A stretch of DNA of 6,311 nt, from the NCBI RefSeq assembly GCF_001039265.1, contig NZ_LFEK01000006.1, positions 45,716 through 52,026 of the forward strand, written 5' to 3'. Of the stretch, positions 1 through 5,105 are shown one piece after another. The stretch comes from Synechococcus sp. GFB01. Its GTDB lineage: Bacteria > Cyanobacteriota > Cyanobacteriia > PCC-6307 > Cyanobiaceae. The notes below the pieces were generated by a model. It searched no databases. It worked only from the letters and a program-made list of their open reading frames with translations, and was not told the origin of the DNA. The translations under genes were made by a program, and so were the position numbers. The first letter of the stretch is position 1. Each line of letters starts with the position of its first letter.

Positions 1-4
1 CCCC

Positions 5-394
5 ATGCCCAACCCCTTCGACCCAACTCAGCGGCGTGAGTTCGACGATGAGCTCTCGAAGCGGTTCATCGCCCTCGATCCGGCGGGTTACTTCCTGATC
101 AAGCTCGACCGCGAAGCCGGTGAGCTGGTGGCTGAGCACTACACCAATGGCATCGACGCGCGTGGCCTGGCCACCGATCCCGAGACAGGCGAGGTGCTGA
201 GCTGTCGCGATGCCGGCCCCCGATCGCCGCTGGCGATCTACCGGGGCCGCAGCGCCAAGGAACTGGGCATCGCCCTCACCGAGGGGGAGGGGTCCCATCC
301 GATCAGCTGCCTGGATCATGCCCTCTACCTGGGCAGAGAGCTGCAGAAGGCGGAGGCGGCTCTGGAATCCGGTGCCGACTACGTGCAGGACTAA
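5..394 (+). CDS. DUF4346 domain protein, cyanobacterial type (function unknown)
   Basis: A 129-residue soluble protein with no signal peptide or membrane segment. The whole length matches what I recall of the DUF4346 family: an N-terminal block with FDPxGYF-like spacing (here LDPAGYFLIKLDREAG, about residues 24-39), then EHYTNGI (44-50), GLATDPETGEVL (54-65), a GRSAKELG block (81-88), and a C-terminal SCLDHALYLGRELQKAE block ending in YVQD. DUF4346 also occurs attached to pterin-binding (dihydropteroate-synthase-like) domains in other organisms, but the stand-alone cyanobacterial protein has no known activity, so no function is assigned. Only four bases precede the ATG, so neither the ribosome binding site nor a more upstream start can be judged. 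Its TAA stop overlaps the stop codon of the convergent radical SAM gene. A decayed copy of its 3' half lies at about 2320-2500. Confidence 0.85.
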   Translation: MPNPFDPTQRREFDDELSKRFIALDPAGYFLIKLDREAGELVAEHYTNGIDARGLATDPETGEVLSCRDAGPRSPLAIYRGRSAKELGIALTEGEGSHPISCLDHALYLGRELQKAEAALESGADYVQD

Positions 395-2019
395 CCGGCC
401 ACCATCTGCGGCGGGGCCACCATCAGAGAATGGGATGGATCCCTCGGCAGTTGAGCCAGCTGCTCCTTGATCTCCCTGCGCACGATCTGGCGGTATTCGA
501 GGAAATGCTCACTGTGGGCCAGGATCGACAGGAAGCCCTTGAAGCGGGCGGGGTTCTGGCGCGCCATGCCGGCCAGCGCCTGCCAGAATCGCCAGCGGGT
601 GTTGCGCTTGATTCCCTGGCGCCACACCACGATCGCCAGGGCCCGCAGATCGACCCAGGAGATGGAGCCCTTGCCTGAAGCCTTGCTGACGCCTGTGGGT
701 TGCTGCTCCTGCAGGATCTGCTTGTAGCGCTGGGGCGGCAATTTTAGGAAATAGCTGTAGACCCGATCGATGTAGGCGTTGGGCTCATACAGCGAAGAGA
801 ACGCCTCCATGTATTCGGTGGCGATGTCCTCGATCGGCCGGGTTGGAATGAAATTGAGCAGGTTGGTCTGGTTCACGCCCTTGGCCGCGGCGCTGTCCTG
901 AACCAATCGACCCTCCTGCTCCAGCCGCGTCCACATCGCGGTGTTGGGCAGGGCCTGCAACATCCCCATCATGGCGTGGGGGATGCCGGTGCGGGTCACG
1001 AATTCCACGATCCGCTGCCCTGCACCCCGCTGTTCGCCATCGAAGCCGATGATGAAGCCGGCCATCACCCGCAGCCCGCTGGCGGTGATCTTCTCCACCG
1101 ACTCCTCCAGGGAGCTGCGGGTGTTCTGGAGTTTCCGGGCCGTTTCCAGGCTGGCGGCGTCCGGCGTCTCGATCCCGAGGAACACACTCTCGAATCGGCA
1201 CTCGGCCATCATGTCCATCAGCTCCTGATCGGCCGCCAGATCCACCGATGCTTCGGTGGCGAAGCTGAACGGATAGCCGTGCTCCTGCTGCCACTGCCTC
1301 AGCGCTGGCAGCAGCAGCTTCACATTCCGCTTGTTGCCGATGAAATTGTCGTCCACGAGGAACACCGAGCGACGCCAGCCGAGGTCGTACAGCCGCTGCA
1401 GTTCGGCGATCAGCTGAGCAGGCGTCTTGGTGCGCGGTTTGCGTCCGTAGAGGACGATGATGTCGCAGAACTCGCAGTTGAACGGGCAGCCGCGGGAGAA
1501 TTGCACCGACATCTCCGAGTAGGCGTCGAACTCGAGCAGGTCGAAGCGAGGCACTGGTGTGCTGGTGACATCCGGTTTCTCGCCGTTGGCGGTGAAGCGG
1601 CCGCTGGTCTCGCCCCGTTCGAGAGCGTCCACGAACAGCGGCAGGGTGATTTCCCCCTCGTCGAGCACCTTGAAATCGGCCTGGGCCAGCTCCGGCGCAT
1701 CGGGGGTGGAACTGGCGAAGGGGCCGCCCACCGCCACGGGCAGGTTGCGTGCCTTGGCCCGGGCGATCTGCTCGGCCATGTCGGCCTTCTGAATGATCAT
1801 TCCTGAGATCACCACCAGCTCCGCCCAGTCCCACTCCGCCTCGCTGACCTCCCGGACATTGCGGTCAACCAGCTTCATCTCCCAGTGCTGGGGCAGCAGG
1901 GCCGCCACGGTGACCAGCCCCAGGGGGGGAAGAAGCACCTTTCGGTTGATCAGCTCCAGAATCTTTTCGTAACTCCAGAAGGTCTTGGGAAATTCCGGAT
2001 AGATCAGCAGCGTGCGCAT
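391..2019 (-). CDS. B12-binding radical SAM protein with DUF4070 domain (rSAM-A)
   Basis: A 542-residue enzyme. Residues about 1-135 form a cobalamin-binding-like domain: FP-K-FWSYEK, LPPLGL, LVDRNV, a GGP turn at 98-100 and DEGEITLP. The usual cobalamin-ligand motif DxHxxG is not seen; the equivalent position reads DRN. Residues about 165-370 are the radical SAM domain with the 4Fe-4S motif CxxxCxxC at C178, C182 and C185, followed by VDDNFIGNKRN and GIETPD (282-287). Residues about 390-525 form the DUF4070 C-terminus, including VVWRQG and HFLEYR. Such enzymes use SAM and usually cobalamin, often for methylation at unactivated carbons. The hopanoid 2-methylase HpnP has a similar layout but a different sequence, so that name is not given. 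The ATG at 2019 is preferred over upstream in-frame ATGs (for example 2037) because rSAM-B starts at the aligned residue. A GGGGG lies a few bases upstream. The gene converges on DUF4346 and diverges from petL-1. Substrate unknown. Confidence 0.9.
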   Translation of the reverse strand: MRTLLIYPEFPKTFWSYEKILELINRKVLLPPLGLVTVAALLPQHWEMKLVDRNVREVSEAEWDWAELVVISGMIIQKADMAEQIARAKARNLPVAVGGPFASSTPDAPELAQADFKVLDEGEITLPLFVDALERGETSGRFTANGEKPDVTSTPVPRFDLLEFDAYSEMSVQFSRGCPFNCEFCDIIVLYGRKPRTKTPAQLIAELQRLYDLGWRRSVFLVDDNFIGNKRNVKLLLPALRQWQQEHGYPFSFATEASVDLAADQELMDMMAECRFESVFLGIETPDAASLETARKLQNTRSSLEESVEKITASGLRVMAGFIIGFDGEQRGAGQRIVEFVTRTGIPHAMMGMLQALPNTAMWTRLEQEGRLVQDSAAAKGVNQTNLLNFIPTRPIEDIATEYMEAFSSLYEPNAYIDRVYSYFLKLPPQRYKQILQEQQPTGVSKASGKGSISWVDLRALAIVVWRQGIKRNTRWRFWQALAGMARQNPARFKGFLSILAHSEHFLEYRQIVRREIKEQLAQLPRDPSHSLMVAPPQMVAG

Positions 2020-2061
2020 GCCATGCCCCCGACCCATGGAGTGACGTGAAGGATTCAACCT

Positions 2062-2081
2062 AGGCCCTCCGGACCGGGCCT
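2062..2081. other. GC-rich inverted repeat between rSAM-A and petL-1
   Basis: AGGCCC (2062-2067) and GGGCCT (2076-2081) form a perfect six-base stem around an eight-base loop in the 118-bp gap between the divergent rSAM-A and petL-1 genes. No T-run follows on either strand, so it is not a standard terminator. It could be a leader hairpin of the rSAM-A message or an operator, or chance in GC-rich DNA. I see no equivalent in front of rSAM-B. Confidence 0.25.
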
Positions 2082-2097
2082 GTGGTTTCCGCCACTC

Positions 2098-2276
2098 GCC
2101 GGGCTCTGCTGTCATGGTCCCACCTCCTTTGGCAGCCATGGGCGCAGCGATCGATCTGGCACTCGTGGGCGGCGGACTGGTCGCCGCCATCGCGGCATCC
2201 GTGCTGCTGCGCGGCGTCAACCTGATCTGATCTGCTCGAACCCGGGGCCGCGGACGGCCGAGTGCCTGCCGCGTTC
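2098..2276 (+). repeat. Direct repeat, copy 1 (petL region)
   Basis: This stretch is collinear with 4929-5108. Similarity starts in the petL leader (TCTGCTGTCATGG here, TCTGCTGTAATGG in copy 2), is strongest through petL (85 of 93 bases identical) and continues more weakly past the petL stop to GCCGCGTTCAGCCG (GCCGCGATCAGCCG in copy 2), which covers the MFS stop codon. It is one side of the block duplication described in the findings. Confidence 0.85.
2138..2230 (+). CDS. petL: PetL-like cytochrome b6f subunit, copy 1 (probably decaying)
   Basis: A 30-residue protein: one hydrophobic helix (ALVGGGLVAAIAASVLL) ending in LRGVNLI. It differs from copy 2 (4970-5062) at four residues: Y6 is D, V23 is L, S26 is G and K28 is N. 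PetL is a single-helix subunit of the thylakoid cytochrome b6f complex, and known PetL proteins end in a basic residue followed by LI. The K28N change alters that ending, and D6 puts a charge at the start of the helix. The GAAAGG ribosome binding site of copy 2 is CTTTGG here, and the -10-like TGTAAT is TGTCAT. I infer that this copy is poorly expressed or on its way to being a pseudogene, although its frame is still open. It is divergent from rSAM-A. Confidence 0.6.
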   Translation: MGAAIDLALVGGGLVAAIAASVLLRGVNLI

Positions 2277-2318
2277 AGCCGGCTGCACCCCCAGGCCGTC
2301 CTGCACCCCGAGCGGCGG
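2274..2318 (-). pseudogene. Relic of MFS transporter 3' end
   Basis: The direct repeat around petL runs into the position of the MFS stop codon (TCA at 2274-2276, matching 5106-5108). After a gap it continues as CCCCCAGGC and then CACCCCGAGCGGCGG (2304-2318), an exact 15-base match to 5193-5207 inside the intact MFS gene. The relic therefore carries the MFS stop and a short internal piece, with the sequence between largely deleted. It abuts the DUF4346 relic, which puts the join between the two duplicated blocks near 2318-2320. The match is short and lies in GC-rich DNA, so chance similarity is not excluded. Confidence 0.45.
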
Positions 2319-2319
2319 G

Positions 2320-2500
2320 ACCGGCCCCTGATCCACGCTGGCCGTCGATCGGGGCCGCAGTGCCAATGAGCTCGGACTCGTCCTCTCAGAAGGGGACGGC
2401 TCCGCCAGACCAGTTGCCTGGATCGCGCCCTCTCCCCGGGACGGAAACCGCAGAAAGCCGTGGCGGAACTGGAGTCGGGTGCCACGTCGTGCAGGATTGA
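2320..2500 (+). pseudogene. DUF4346 pseudogene (3' half only)
   Basis: A degenerate copy of the last part of the DUF4346 gene (compare about 214-394). Read in the ancestral frame, it has a nonsense codon TGA at 2329-2331 where the intact gene has CGA (Arg). It then encodes RGRSANELGLVLSEGDGS, matching RGRSAKELGIALTEGEGS. A one-base deletion near 2412-2414 shifts the frame, and the next frame encodes CLDRALSPGRKPQKA, matching CLDHALYLGRELQKA. A second one-base deletion near 2483 restores the original frame for VQD and a TGA stop (2498-2500). The first half of the gene is missing. As with the intact pair, it ends next to the 3' end of a convergent radical SAM gene, with 14 bp between the stops. 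It cannot make a functional protein. Confidence 0.85.
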
Positions 2501-2514
2501 CTGCTTTCAGAGGC

Positions 2515-2882
2515 TCACCCTGCGGTCTGCATGGCAGGCTGAAGTGCAGCCTGAGTTGAGGATTCCCACTGGGCTCGCACGCGAGCTTCCTCTTCGAGGC
2601 AGTCGGTCAGCTGAGCCAGGATATTGGCTTTGACGGTATCGCGATACTCAAGAAAATGTTCTATCTGTGCACAAACTCCAAGGTAGCTTGCGATGCCGCC
2701 TCGATTGTGTCGAAACATCTGCACTAGGTAGATCCAGAAGCGGAACCGGGTTTCGCGAACAACACCCTGTCGCCACGCAAGAGTCAGGAACGCTTTCAGC
2801 ATATTCCAGTCGATTTTTGCCTTGCCTTTGGGTTTGCCCTTGCTTTTTTTCGCGGCGCTTTTGATGGCAGGGCGCTGATCCC
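2515..2882 (-). pseudogene. Displaced C-terminal part of rSAM-B (after frameshift)
   Basis: This frame carries the DUF4070 C-terminus that rSAM-B lacks as read: WNMLKAFLTLAWRQG, then RFRFWIYLVQMFRHN and HFLEYRDTVKANILAQL. These align with SWVDLRALAIVVWRQG, RWRFWQALAGMARQN and HFLEYRQIVRREIKEQL of rSAM-A. It has no visible start or ribosome binding site of its own. Its first 110 bp hold a Lys/Ala-rich linker (KSAAKKSKGKPKGKAK). Joined to the upstream frame by losing one base, the gene would be 544 residues, against 542 for rSAM-A, so a single +1 shift explains the split. The start given is the stop side; the upper limit is the left edge of the last clearly conserved block of the upstream frame. 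Confidence 0.8.
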
Positions 2883-4150
2883 AGGATCTGATAGTGACGA
2901 TAAGTCCGATCCAGGAAGTTCACGGGATCATAGAGCTGCATGAATCCTTCGATGTACTCATGGGCAATTTCGGTGATAGATCTTGTTGGCACGAAATTAA
3001 TTAACGTTGTCTGATTGATATTGCCAGTTTCGTTTAACAGTCGTCCTTCCCGTTTGAGCCGATGCCAAAGCGCGGTATCCGGAAGTGCCTGAAGAATGCT
3101 GTAAAAGGCTGTTGGGATGCTGGTTTTTTCAACAAAATCCACCAAGCGCTGCCCTGCTCCTGGCTTTTCGCCGTCAAAGCCAATGATGAAGCCCGCCATC
3201 ACCCGAAGACCGGAACTTGTGATTTTGTGAATCGATTCGCTGAGCGGGTCACGGGTATTCTGAAATTTCTTGGTGGTTTGAAGGCTGGATTCATCGGGCG
3301 TTTCAATGCCAAGGAACACCGCGCCAAAGCCTGCGGCGGTCATCAGATCCATCAGCTCCTGGTCGCCGGCCAGATCTACGGAGGCTTCGGTATCAAACGA
3401 GAATGGATAGCCCCTCTCCTCCATCCAAGGAATCATTTCCTGCAGCAGGAGCTTGACATTGCGCTTGTTGCCAATGAAATTATCATCTACCATGAAAATG
3501 CCGCGACGCCAGCCTAATTCGTACAGGCGATCGAGTTCGGCGATGATCTGCTTGGGGTCTTTTGTTCGAGGTTTGCGCCCATAAAGTACAATGATATCGC
3601 AAAATTCGCATTGAAACGGGCAGCCGCGAGAAAACTGGACGGCCATTTCCGAATAGGCGTCCATTTTCAGCAAATCGAAGCGCGGTACGGGCGTCAATGT
3701 GACATCGGGTTTTTCAGTCGCCCGGAATCGACCGGATGGCTGACCCTTGCCAACTGCTTCGACGAAGAGAGGCAGGGTGATTTCCCCTTCATCCAGGATC
3801 AAGTAGTCAGCACCTGCCGCCTCAACTTCTTCAGGCAGTGCGGTTGCATAGGGGCCGCCCACGGCCACTTTCTTGCCCCGGCACTTAGCCTCGCGCACTT
3901 GTTGAAGCAGATCCTCCTTCTGCACGATCATGCCTGAGAGGATGACCAGGTCTGCCCATTCCCAATCGCATTCGCTGACGGACTCCACGTTGCGATCAAC
4001 CAGCCGGAAACTCCACTCCTGGGGGAGGATGGCCGCCACGGTGATCAACCCCAATGGTGGCAACATGGCTTTGCGCCCAACGAGCTCGAGAGTTTTTTCA
4101 AACGACCAAAAACTCTTGGGGAAGAGGGGATAAAGCAGCAGGGTGTTCAT
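2648..4150 (-). CDS. B12-binding radical SAM protein with DUF4070 (rSAM-B), frameshifted near C-terminus
   Basis: As read, 500 residues. Residues 1 to about 420 align without large gaps to rSAM-A at roughly 60-65% identity by eye: cobalamin-binding-like domain (LPPLGL, LVDRNV, GGP at 98-100, LDEGEITLPLFV), radical SAM motif CxxxCxxC at C177, C181 and C184, VDDNFIGNKRN and GIETPD. As in rSAM-A, the DxHxxG cobalamin ligand motif is absent. After YRHYQILGSAP the frame leaves homology and the last 80 or so residues look random; the true C-terminus continues in another frame down to 2515. The catalytic core is complete, so the truncated product could still fold, but loss of the conserved C-terminal block makes activity doubtful. 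Base composition is visibly more AT-rich than in rSAM-A, especially in its 3' half (2650-3700), which suggests transfer from another lineage. Start ATG at 4150; no clear Shine-Dalgarno. Substrate unknown. Confidence 0.85.
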   Translation of the reverse strand: MNTLLLYPLFPKSFWSFEKTLELVGRKAMLPPLGLITVAAILPQEWSFRLVDRNVESVSECDWEWADLVILSGMIVQKEDLLQQVREAKCRGKKVAVGGPYATALPEEVEAAGADYLILDEGEITLPLFVEAVGKGQPSGRFRATEKPDVTLTPVPRFDLLKMDAYSEMAVQFSRGCPFQCEFCDIIVLYGRKPRTKDPKQIIAELDRLYELGWRRGIFMVDDNFIGNKRNVKLLLQEMIPWMEERGYPFSFDTEASVDLAGDQELMDLMTAAGFGAVFLGIETPDESSLQTTKKFQNTRDPLSESIHKITSSGLRVMAGFIIGFDGEKPGAGQRLVDFVEKTSIPTAFYSILQALPDTALWHRLKREGRLLNETGNINQTTLINFVPTRSITEIAHEYIEGFMQLYDPVNFLDRTYRHYQILGSAPCHQKRREKKQGQTQRQGKNRLEYAESVPDSCVATGCCSRNPVPLLDLPSADVSTQSRRHRKLPWSLCTDRTFS

Positions 4151-4180
4151 GGCTGTGGCGGAGTGACGAGAACATGCTTT

Positions 4181-4225
4181 GACTCCGTCTCCATGGCTTG
4201 AAAAGCCGCCTTGGGTGAAGGAGTC
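4181..4225 (-). promoter_or_regulatory. Nested hairpin upstream of rSAM-B
   Basis: GACTCC (4181-4186) pairs with GGAGTC (4220-4225), and inside this GGCTT (4195-4199) pairs with AAGCC (4203-4207) around a three-base loop. It starts about 30 bp upstream of the rSAM-B start codon, so it could fold in the leader of that message. It does not resemble a cobalamin riboswitch, which is much longer and carries a conserved B12 box. Role unknown; short stems such as these can arise by chance. Confidence 0.25.
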
Positions 4226-4483
4226 AGCCGTTGCTGTGCTGCTGTGCCGTTGCGGCCGATGAGCTGGCGATGCAGAAAGCGTTGGCTGTGGATCTGTTGC
4301 ATTTGTTGAACTTTGGGGAATCTAGCACGAATTTCGCTCTGGCTTGCTTGCGCTCTTCGGGGCTGGCCCAATCGGCAAGGACGCTGTCTCGGGTCTCGAG
4401 GAGATCGATGGTTGGCGCTCTTCTGCAGGCCGATGGACGTTCCGCAGAGGGCGACTTGGCTCTGAGAAAGACGTTATGGTGGT

Positions 4484-4509
4484 CGCATCATGATCACCTG
4501 GGTGATGCG
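4484..4509. repeat. Overlapping inverted repeats in the spacer
   Basis: CGCATCA (4484-4490) is repeated inverted as TGATGCG (4503-4509). Inside it ATCACC (4493-4498) and GGTGAT (4501-4506) form a tight alternative stem with a two-base loop. The two pairings are mutually exclusive. It could be an operator-like dyad or a remnant of a mobile sequence. No gene starts next to it. Confidence 0.3.
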
Positions 4510-4938
4510 ATCGTTGCATATTCGATGATCGTGCCGGCGTCACGGCACTTGCCACTGAAATCCTCGTCTCAACTTGGATCTGCCGTCGCTGTTGCCCCAG
4601 ATTGCCGGTCGGTTCAGGCTCAGGTTTTCTGGATCGAGCACAGTCAGCCACTTGCTAGTGACGGTTTCTCGATCAGCCGCATCAGCTGCCAATGCTGATC
4701 GGACAGATGCACCGATCTGCGAAGATCTGAGGCCGCTGATGGTGGTCAAGCTCGATCCCAGCCTGATCCCACGGTCCAGATCCTGCAGCAGCTGCTGGGG
4801 TGACGTCGGTCGCCACGGGGGCAGTTCGCTGCGGCCGGGCCTGCCAAGGGAATCTGCTGTCGCCCCCAGCCCGGTCGGTGTGGCGCATCCACCGCCAGTG
4901 TTCTTGCGAGGGGTGGGTGACCGGGATTGCCGGGGTTC

Positions 4939-4964
4939 TGCTGTAATGGCCTCACCTTGAAAGG
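4939..4964 (+). promoter_or_regulatory. Putative extended -10 promoter and ribosome binding site of petL-2
   Basis: TGC-TGTAAT (4939-4947) resembles an extended -10 element; I see no good -35 at the right distance. GAAAGG (4959-4964) lies five bases before the petL-2 ATG and is a reasonable Shine-Dalgarno motif, which supports that start. Transcription from this element would give a leader of only about 16 bases. Copy 1 differs in both elements. Confidence 0.35.
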
Positions 4965-4969
4965 CAGCC

Positions 4970-5062
4970 ATGGGCGCAGCGATCTATCTGGCACTGGTGG
5001 GCGGCGGACTGGTTGCTGCCATCGCGGCCTCCGTGGTGCTGCGCAGCGTCAAGCTGATCTGA
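4970..5062 (+). CDS. petL: PetL-like cytochrome b6f complex subunit, copy 2
   Basis: A 30-residue protein with one transmembrane helix (about residues 5-24, YLALVGGGLVAAIAASVVL) and the ending LRSVKLI. Length, single N-terminal helix and the basic-x-LI ending match PetL, the small peripheral subunit of the cytochrome b6f complex, where it helps stabilise the dimer in the thylakoid membrane. The assignment rests on recalled PetL sequences (for example endings SIKLI and KIRLI) and not on a search; for so short a protein another single-helix peptide is possible. A Shine-Dalgarno motif GAAAGG sits five bases upstream. It converges on the MFS gene with a 43-bp gap that holds a likely terminator hairpin. 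Of the two petL copies this is the one more likely to be functional. Confidence 0.72.
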   Translation: MGAAIYLALVGGGLVAAIAASVVLRSVKLI

Positions 5063-5065
5063 TCG

Positions 5066-5092
5066 GAACTGACCCCGGACCTCGGTCGGTTC
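5066..5092. terminator. Hairpin between convergent petL-2 and MFS
   Basis: GAACTGACC (5066-5074) pairs with GGTCGGTTC (5084-5092) in a nine-pair stem with one G-T wobble and a nine-base loop. It sits between two convergent stop codons, where a bidirectional terminator is expected, but no T-run follows on either strand. The corresponding place after petL-1 keeps only a weaker GC-rich dyad. Confidence 0.45.
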
Positions 5093-5105
5093 GGGACTGC
5101 CGCGA

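Larger units (their letters stand above)
4151..4925. other. Long region without recognisable gene
   Basis: About 775 bp between the divergent rSAM-B and petL-2. The matching gap between rSAM-A and petL-1 is only 118 bp. Open frames exist on both strands, but their translations are rich in Ser, Arg, Gln and Pro without domain-like spacing, and I recognise none of them. A minus-strand stretch near 4320-4415 (IDLLETRDSVLADWASPEER) and another near 4750-4800 (QQLLQDLDRGIRLG) look more protein-like, so this may be a decayed gene or gene fragments. It also holds two hairpin-like repeats listed separately and a 12-base palindrome CAGCAGCTGCTG at 4786-4797. No terminal inverted repeats or target duplications of an insertion sequence were seen. 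Confidence 0.6.

Noticed and set aside
976..1806. A long plus-strand open frame (276 codons) opposite rSAM-A
   Set aside because: It is the complement of a well-conserved radical SAM gene in GC-rich DNA. Its translation has no domain-like pattern and it has no ribosome binding site.
391..2019. Naming rSAM-A or rSAM-B as hopanoid 2-methylase HpnP
   Set aside because: The layout is shared (B12-binding, radical SAM, DUF4070), but the conserved blocks such as the N-terminus and DEGEITLP differ from the HpnP sequence I recall. The family name is safer.
2020..2220. A longer rSAM-A N-terminus, since the frame is open to 2220
   Set aside because: The extra 67 residues are low-complexity, overlap petL-1 antisense, and are absent from rSAM-B, which starts at the position aligned with 2019.
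2844..2850. Programmed -1 ribosomal frameshifting at A-AAA-AAG in rSAM-B
   Set aside because: The heptamer is in the right phase, but the conserved C-terminus lies in the +1 frame, so a -1 shift would not reach it.
4549..4555. GCCACTG as part of a cobalamin riboswitch B12 box
   Set aside because: Only seven bases match. The preceding part of the box is absent, it is on the plus strand with no suitable gene downstream, and no riboswitch-sized structure is evident.
4231..4698. A 155-codon plus-strand open frame in the spacer
   Set aside because: Composition is Ser/Arg-rich without recognisable motifs, there is no convincing ribosome binding site, and overlapping frames on the other strand are equally open.
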